Assembly (NCBI GenBank): GCA_963854835.1
Contig: OY978525.1
Span: 29,907,253 to 29,971,252 of the forward strand
Source of the DNA: Megamerina dolium
Taxonomy: Eukaryota > Arthropoda > Insecta > Diptera > Megamerinidae
Length of the DNA stretch: 64,000 nt
Direction of reading: 5' to 3'
Part shown: positions 57,126-64,000 of the stretch, piece by piece
Numbering within the stretch: the first letter of the stretch is position 1
Layout: every line of letters begins with the position of its first letter
Program-made: the position numbers and the translations under genes
The notes under the pieces: generated by a model
What the model was told of the DNA's origin: nothing
What the model saw: the letters and a program-made list of their open reading frames with translations, nothing else
Databases searched by the model: none

Positions 57126-58060
57126 TAAATTAATATATACAGTGTTGTAAACATCGACAAATTAGACTATTATTCTGCCTGTCTCTCAGTATTTTCACAT
57201 GAAAAGTGCTTTAATTATAACGCGATTTAGGTAAAAATTTGTACATAACATTATTTTCACCAAGAAATAACCTACTATAAAGATGGACAAAATCGGATGA
57301 AAAACACGCCTACACGCCATACGTAATATGTTTTTGAATGGATTTTTTTATATATTGTGCTCGAAAATATATAAAAAAAAAAAAAAATATGTGGCACTTA
57401 AAGCCCCAAAGGGCTCATTGGTCGAGCTTCTATTCCATTACTGTTGTGCGTCTTAAATTTTCGATAGTATTAGAATGGACCTACGTGTTTTAGCCGGTTC
57501 CGAACGGCAGAACACTTGTGACATCACTTTTTCTGAGCTTTGTCACAGAGTTCTTTTTAGAAGCTTTTTCATGGCAAGTTGTTACTGTCGGAAGAATTGC
57601 CAATTGCTTGCCGACAGGTGGGTGCCGTTCGAAAGAAAAATCTTTTCGATATTAAATTTGTTATGCATCAGCCAAGTATTGAACCACGACCTACAGATCA
57701 GAAGGCGAACACACTAACCACTGAGCTACGGCACCACTATAACATAAAAATCGGTATATAAAGTTCGTCTGATCACAAAATATATATATTAGAAAATGAT
57801 CAAAATAGGAGAAAAATCATGCCTACTTCCCATACAAAAGTCTGTTATTGAACGTGTTTTCACACTTTGTATGCCTAAATAGCTGAAATCTAGTATACAT
57901 GATTTATACATTCTAACAGATATACACATTCATGAAGGGGAGCAATCGGATAAAAACCTATTCTTATACATACGTAATATACGTATTCGAAAATGGGATA
58001 AATCAGATAAAAACCGCACCTACGTCCCTTACAAAAAATATTTTAACTAACTGCTCTGCA
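57126..58060 (+). repeat. 154-bp tandem array, second locus, split by a SINE
   Basis: Starts 'tagactattattctgcctgtctctcag', related to the start of the 54-kb array. It continues with 'atggacaaaatcggatgaaaaacacgcctacacgccatac', a SINE, then 'aaaatcatgcctacttcccatacaaaagtctg' and two further decayed units near 57950 and 58010. Confidence 0.75.
57370..57737 (-). mobile_element. tRNA-derived SINE, complete copy
   Basis: Reverse-oriented, from a run of about 15 A through ATATGTGGCACTTAAAGCCC to the head ACCACTGAGCTACGGCACC at the right. It lies inside a 154-bp repeat unit. A target duplication could not be fixed because of AT-rich flanks. Confidence 0.92.
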
Positions 58061-58261
58061 TAATATCTTTTGAGCTTCTCATATTCGTAAGACTAAAGCT
58101 CTTCGGATACATTTTTTTTCAAAAACTCGTCACGAAGCTCTATCAAAAGCTTTTAATTGCATTGATTCCATTTGTTACCAATACCGTGTAATTGAAAAGT
58201 GAATTCATACTTCATATTTAACAGTATATATTTATAATTTGGCTAATTTACAAATATTGTA

Positions 58262-59434
58262 CCAGGTGTACAAGCTTAAATCCGCTGTTTGCTATTTGAG
58301 CTATTATCGACTGTGTATCCTTTTTTTATGACTTCGACATCTGTTTACATCAATTAGTAAACATCATCAGTGATTTCATACAACAACATACATTTTTCCT
58401 CGTATAATCATGTCTAGTTTCGTGCCAGAAAAAGAGCATATGCGGGAAGCTCTACTTTTTTGCTTCAATTTGAAGAAATCTGCTGCTGTGTCGCATCGAA
58501 TGCTTGTGGAGGCCTTTGGTGGCAGTGCGCTGGTTTCGTCGGTTCAAAGAAGGCCATTTTGACTTGAGTGACAAGAAGCGTGAAAATAGACCCAGAAAAG
58601 GTGAGGACCATGATTTGCAGGCTCTTTTGGATGAGGACGACACCCAATCGCAAAAAATGCATGCCGAACAGTTAGGTGTTACTCAACAAACCATTTCTAA
58701 ACGTTTATGAGCCATGGGGAAAGTTAAAAATTTTAAGAAATGGGTACCCCATGAATTGAACGATAGGCAGATGGAGCGACGCCAAAACACATGCGAACTC
58801 TTGTTTGCTAGACAAAAAAGAAAGTCGTTCTTGCATCTTGTGGTGACTTGCGAAGAAAAGTGGATATACTTTGAGAATCCTAAAAGAAAAAAATCGTGGG
58901 TCGATCCCGGCCGACCAGCAATATCTTCTCCAAGACCAAATCGCTTTGGACGCAAGACGATGCTGTGCGTTTTGTGGGATCAGCAGGGCGTCATCTACTA
59001 CGAGCTGTTGAAACCTGGTGAAACTGTCAATGCTTACCGCTACCACCAACAACTAGTGAAATTGCGCCGTGCTTTGGGTGAAAAAAGGCCTGGTAATGAA
59101 CAAAGACATGAGAAGCTGATTTTTCTCCACGACAACGCCCCATTGCACACGTTAAAACTGGTCCAAAACTACTTGGGCACACTCAATTGTTAGGTGCTAC
59201 CTCATCCCGCTTATTCACCAGACCTGGCCCCTTCTACCTATCACTTGTTTTCGTCGATGGGTCACGCGCTCGCCGAACAGCACTTCAATTCGTATGAAGA
59301 ATTCTTTTGGCATGGTATACACAAATTGCCCGAGAGATGGGAAAAATGTAGTGAATAAATTATTTTTGGCTTTGTATGAAAAAGAAAAATGTTTGTTTTA
59401 TCGAAAAACAGCGGGTTTAAGTTTGTACTCCTGG
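58262..59434 (+). mobile_element. Mariner element, mauritiana type
   Basis: A 1173-bp element with inverted ends CCAGG(T/A)GTACAA(G/A)CTTAAA, three mismatches over 29 bp, flanked by TA (58260-58261 and 59435-59436). It holds one damaged transposase gene. The ends resemble those of Mos1. Confidence 0.93.
58410..59358 (+). pseudogene. Mariner transposase, inactivated
   Basis: Begins MSSFVPEKEHMREALLFCFN and follows Mos1-like transposase to LPERWEKC. Damage: a frameshift near 58510; TGA after SKRL (58708-58710); TAG after LNC (59192-59194); and a deletion of about 20 residues before WHGIHKLPERW. Catalytic residues are also changed. The first block reads TCEEKW where relatives have TGDEKW, and the third reads APSTYHLF where relatives have APSDYHLF. 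The middle block HDNAPLHT is intact. No activity is expected. Confidence 0.92.
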
Positions 59435-59436
59435 TA

Positions 59437-59829
59437 TATCATTAAAAATCATTTGAAGAACGCTACTTTTGCTACTTAGATGGTATTTACTTTCTAGGTC
59501 AAATTTGGCTATTGGACTCAATAACTTAGAGTTGTACCCCCCTACTCAATTAATATTAATTTTTTTTATTCATAGAATTAAAGCGCTCAAAAATTTCAAA
59601 ATCTTTGCCACTAATGATTTTTACTAAATTCACCAAGAAAACTTTTACAGCAGTTTACAGTTATAATCCAAATTGTATGGAAACAAGTAGTATCTCATCT
59701 CATAATAATGACGAAGAACTTTGTTAATGATATAATTAAGTATTTTCTGGAATAGTGAATACTCATTCTAATGCTAAGAAAATGACTTCGAATCCTCACC
59801 AGATGTTTTTGAGCTTTCTTTCGAGCTCT
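59437..59829 (+). other. Intron, nothing recognised
   Basis: AT-rich sequence between two mariner copies. Confidence 0.5.
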
Positions 59830-60090
59830 GTGACATAAATTGTGTCACAAATTTTAGTGGCTCAGTTGGAACAATTGTTCTCTATACTGACGCTCAGTTT
59901 GAGTTTAATCCAATGACCAACACATTTCATAAAAGCATTTTCAGGGAATCGATCTCAGTTCTCGCCACCAATTCTCTTTCATGTCTTCTGTTGATGCAAA
60001 ACGGGTGTCTCGAAGTAGTAATTTGAGTTTTGGAAAGAGAAAAAGTCGACAGGAGCCATATCAGATGATATTAATCCTTTTAAGCTGGCT
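59830..60090 (-). pseudogene. Mariner relic, catalytic and C-terminal part
   Basis: On the - strand a frame reads SSDMAPVDFFSF (third catalytic block, usually SPDLAPCDFFLFPKL) and, after a frameshift, RDTRFASTEDMKEN. C-terminal remnants including AFMKC follow. It is a different lineage from the mauritiana-type copy just upstream. Confidence 0.72.
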
Positions 60091-63000
60091 TTTTTTAAAT
60101 GACTAATCCCCGGTACCTTTAAACGAGCATTTTTAAATTACCAATTCCCGGTACTTTTTTGACAAAATAATTTTCAAATTTTAAAGACTTTTCTCATAAA
60201 AGAAATATCTTTCTGTAACTAGGAAAGGTTCATGTTTATTTTTATTGACTTTAGCACCACCTTTTCCTACATACTTACAATGTACATGTATGGCATCGTC
60301 TCGTGAATATAAACGTCAATTTCATAGTATTGTATTGAATTGCATAGGTACTTAAGTTTAAATTTGCCAAAAAAAACAAAATTACATAAAATCATTACAC
60401 ACGTTCAACTTGATTGCTCTCAAATAATGATGTACATTAATTCCAATTAGTTGTTAAATATAATCAGTGTTCTTGCTTCTTAGCCTATGCTGTTGCGTTT
60501 TTTACAATCTTTTCCACAAAATCTCTGCTCCACACTTTTCCGCCTCCAAAACGACCCTATAGTTTTCACCTTCAAACCTTCAATAATTGCACACAAATAT
60601 TTTCTCTTTGCACCCACATACCATATTAATTCGTTTTCTTTTCTTGTTATTCAGCTAAATATAATAATGGAATAAAAATTGTTTCTATTTACTGCATCAT
60701 CCTTTGATTTTTCTGCTAAATTTTGACATTTTATAAATTGCATTTGCCACACTGAAACCATTAAATTGAATGTGTCAGCTAATTTGATCACGTTTTTTTC
60801 TTTCTTGCTCTTCAAGAGAAGAAAATATCATAGTTCATTTGTGTCGGTTGCAGCCAGCGTGACAGTAATAATGTGATGATAATGCCTAAAAATATGCATA
60901 AATTTCAAATAGGTTTAATTTTGTATTGGACGTGTAACAAGTCATTTATCTTCTTTATTACTACTTATTGTTATAATTCTATTTTTCTTGGTGTTTATAG
61001 TTTTGTAAATAATTGTGGTTTTTATAAATTTGTAAATAATTGACTCCTGTTTATTTGTATATAAATTTGAAAATACTGATGTGGTTAGAGAATTGTTACA
61101 TGCATACAGCATGTGGCCATTGAATTATGTACAAACTAAAAATTTATTGAAAAGTTTGTTTGACCACAAATTAAATTACAAATGAATTGGATTGTATTGT
61201 TTGCATTTGAAATTGTTTCTGGCGTTATGTTCGTACGATGAGATAGTATTCAGTGACCCGTTGCATCTTGTAATAATTTCTATGCAATTCAAAATGCTCT
61301 CGGTATGGACATTTCCTTGGTAACGGATGTGATATAATGAATACGAAAGAAAATAAAATTGATTATTTTATTGCACAAGATGAGTATTATATTGAGACCC
61401 AACAAATTAATATACTCGACTGTTTGAGATCAGTCAATAGAAAACGATACAGTTCTACAAGATATAGATGTGTCTTCTGTTACACATTTGGAAATGTACA
61501 AATTTCTGCGAAAACAGGAGAATATTTTTTTCGTGAAGTGACTAAATAAAATAAATAAATCCAATTGCGTAATATAATTTTCAATTACATTTAATTTTTG
61601 TTGATTTTTTCAGAAAAAATGTCCATAACACATTTTACGATTTGTTTGAAATACTCGCAGTTTAACACCAAATCTTCAATGTTATGCATTTCTTTGAATA
61701 ATTCTAGCATTGTCATTAGTTAACCTTAGTGACATATTGTTATCGTTTTAGACCTTTTAATATAACATAGTACACTGTGAAGCAATTGAGTTTTTTGAAT
61801 ATGTTCTTGGTCGATTTGACTAGATGTTATTCATTTCCGCAGCAATTCTATAAATTATTGGTGGAAGTCTAGTTTGAGTTTTTTGAATTTTCAGTGTTTG
61901 TGCTACGCGTATAATAGAGGTTTTTTTTGGCTTTTTCTATATTATTTATAAAAAACGAACCTACAGATCATACACCCATTTCATAAAAGTGAGTTAAACA
62001 AATGTTATATTATTCCCCATTTATATACCAACTTCCAAACTCATCTTATTTGTGTAAAAAATATAATATAATATTATAATTCTAAAATATATGAAAAGCA
62101 ATACGATATTATAATCACCTACAGTGGTTACATGCTGTCTATACTTTATAAAATATTATAAAATATTATATTTGATTAAGTTCACTATCTACTGCCAATA
62201 ATATTTAATATATATTATATATGCCCGAGAAATAAATCATCGTAAAACTAATATATTGAATATTGATATGTATTCAAATATGTGTAGTACATAGAAGAGA
62301 GGGTAAATGTTCCGATAGCAATATGTTGCACGAAAAGTTTTCTTTTTGTTGTTTTTTTATTTACTTTAATTACACATGCATACATATAGAAAATAAAGTT
62401 ACATATTGCCAGAGTCATTTTATCAAGAAATATATTGTTCCATTTGGATGATTGGCTTAATGCCAATGGTAATAACAGAATCAGAAATATACGTTCTTGC
62501 ATTTTATCAGGCTGTGCTCATTAGTTCATATGGGATAAAATTCATGCCAAGTCAAAAGTTGGCAAAATAATAAATCATTTTAGGACAGAAATTCAAATTC
62601 AAAATTTCAATTCAATTATTTGATTTTGTCTTCTATAAGGTATACATACACATATTATATTATATCATATTTTGCAATATCATCCTATTTTATTTATTTT
62701 TTATTTTTATTATATTTTTTTTTTTTACAATTTCAGAAAGGGTTTTGGTATGCTAATTTCACATTCTCATTTTTATTCGTCATATGAAACCATATAATAT
62801 CTATCTAGATATATTATTACATAGTAAAACTAGGTACATAATATATGTATGTGGTTTTCTGCGTGTGTTCTATCTGTAAATGCTCATAAATTTATATAAT
62901 TTTATTTTTTCGTTGGTCAACACTTTTGTATTTTTTTTTTCTCTTTACTTATTCCTTATTTGTTTGCTTCCTTTCAACTCATTTCATTATGCAAACCAGA

Positions 63001-64000
63001 TTGTGGTAGGTATCTCATTTCGTATGCACACCTACACATAACTAGTTGATACTAAAAGGTGCTTTTGCACTGTGTGGGAGATTATAATTGAAAGAAAATA
63101 AGCAACAATTATTGAAATGATCTGAACTTTAACTTTATTATGTCGCATCTGTTCTACACATAATGTCACCAGTTAGGTATTCCAGGTGCTAACATGCTTT
63201 ATAGTTGAGGCTGGGTCTTCTTCTCGTCGACAACACTAATTAGATGAAATTTGTGAAATAATTCGATTTCGCAATAATTTACCGAGATGTGTTTACATTA
63301 TGTGTTTGTGGGCAATAAAACCACTAACAAAAAAAAAAGGGCTCTGAGAGCGATATTAACGGTTCTGCTTTGCCAGTTCAGTCAGGAGCCGTCAATGCCA
63401 AAATTCACAATTGGACTGCTCTAGTCCATGGGTTAGTTTACCTTCAAAGAGAGGCTACAACAGATCTGTTAGATCTGTCACGTTTCATTCTGCTTATCGT
63501 TAAGCAGAGGATATTAGGCACTTCCTATTGGCATATTACATGAACCACTTTCTTTGTATACGTGTCGTTTTCATCTTAATTCTGATTGAGGTTTCCGGCA
63601 CTGATGTCCTAAAGACATCCTAAAGAGGATAACTCTTAGCTCATTGACACCATATGATCCACTTTGACGAGATTTAAAACACATTAAGATGGACTACAAT
63701 TTAAGTATCTAAGTGCCTGAATGCGAGACATGGTTTATTGATGACCACAAAATATTTGAATTTGCAAATTTTGTTGCATTTACAACCTGTTATGAAATAA
63801 CACATTTGTCCCCATACGAATGACAGTTAGGAAGCCAAATTTTATGAAATTATCAAACTTTGATCCCAATAAAAATAAAAATAACTATAAAAATCACCCT
63901 TTATATGCATACGAGTATGTGTATATTTACATAACCTCATTTTATTCCATTTAAGCTGAAGCACAAAGAATTTAAATTATTTTTTTTTTTATTATCCTAC
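60091..64000 (+). other. Intron, nothing recognised
   Basis: AT-rich to the window end, with TA and T runs (for example near 62050-62220 and 62700-62730). I looked for the Cbp53E EF-hand 5 exon behind each plausible acceptor, for instance near 62736, and found no match. No mobile element recognised. Confidence 0.5.

Noticed and set aside
62737..62800. Possible acceptor (TTTACAATTTCAG) for the next Cbp53E exon
   Set aside because: The following codons do not resemble the linker or EF-hand 5 of calbindin.

Overview
The window is nuclear DNA of a higher fly. It is AT-rich, has spliced coding exons with GT-AG introns, and is dense with dipteran mobile elements. The host gene is recognisable as calbindin-53E (Cbp53E, calbindin-32), on the + strand. 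Four of its coding exons lie at 3573-3659, 6275-6415, 17977-18032 and 18340-18385 and encode an EF-hand linker and two complete EF-hands. Exons before and after these (EF-hands 1-2 and 5-6 in the Drosophila protein) are not visible, so the window sits wholly inside one gene. After 18385 no further exon was found, which implies an intron of at least 45.6 kb. A tephritid-like acalyptrate fly is my best guess, from the Cbp53E match, DD41D visitor/rosa-type transposons and DINE-TR1-like helentrons. No species name can be supported.

Everything else recognised is intronic and mobile. (i) A tRNA-headed SINE of about 370 bp occurs at least nine times in clear form, plus decayed fragments. (ii) A LINE at 14524-16695 has an inverted 5' part, a direct 3' part and a perfect 13-bp target duplication, the pattern expected of twin priming. 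A second 3' fragment of the same family is buried in a SINE at 4958-5220. (iii) A helentron/DINE-TR1-like element (11975-13219) carries a GTCY microsatellite, about 154-bp central repeats and a 3' hairpin. Related arrays of about 154-bp repeats lie at 38.4-39.2, 41.1-42.6, 54.2-55.0 and 57.1-58.0 kb. (iv) Two DD41D elements lie at 31189-32453 and 41788-42470; each is broken in a different place. (v) A piggyBac-like relic contains a mariner relic, which contains a SINE (24.5-27.0 kb). (vi) A mauritiana-type mariner with terminal repeats lies at 58262-59434, and four older mariner relics lie elsewhere. (vii) Decayed LINEs with RT or RNase H remnants lie at 21.0-21.7, 29.7-30.9 and 43.9-44.1 kb.

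The most striking unit is a 4614-bp Ty3/gypsy-type LTR retrotransposon on the - strand (49547-54160), with apparently identical 242-bp LTRs and a 4-bp CTAC duplication. Its gag is stopped by TAG in the context TAG-CAA-TTA, which matches the tobamovirus-type readthrough motif. The same frame then stays open for 64 codons through a zinc finger and ends at TTTAAAC-TGA, a classic -1 frameshift heptamer exactly where pol takes over in the -1 frame. If this is conserved in other copies, the element would use two recoding steps in series. Two further frame breaks near homopolymers inside pol are either real damage or assembly error.

The rest is AT-rich intron with microsatellites and no recognisable gene.
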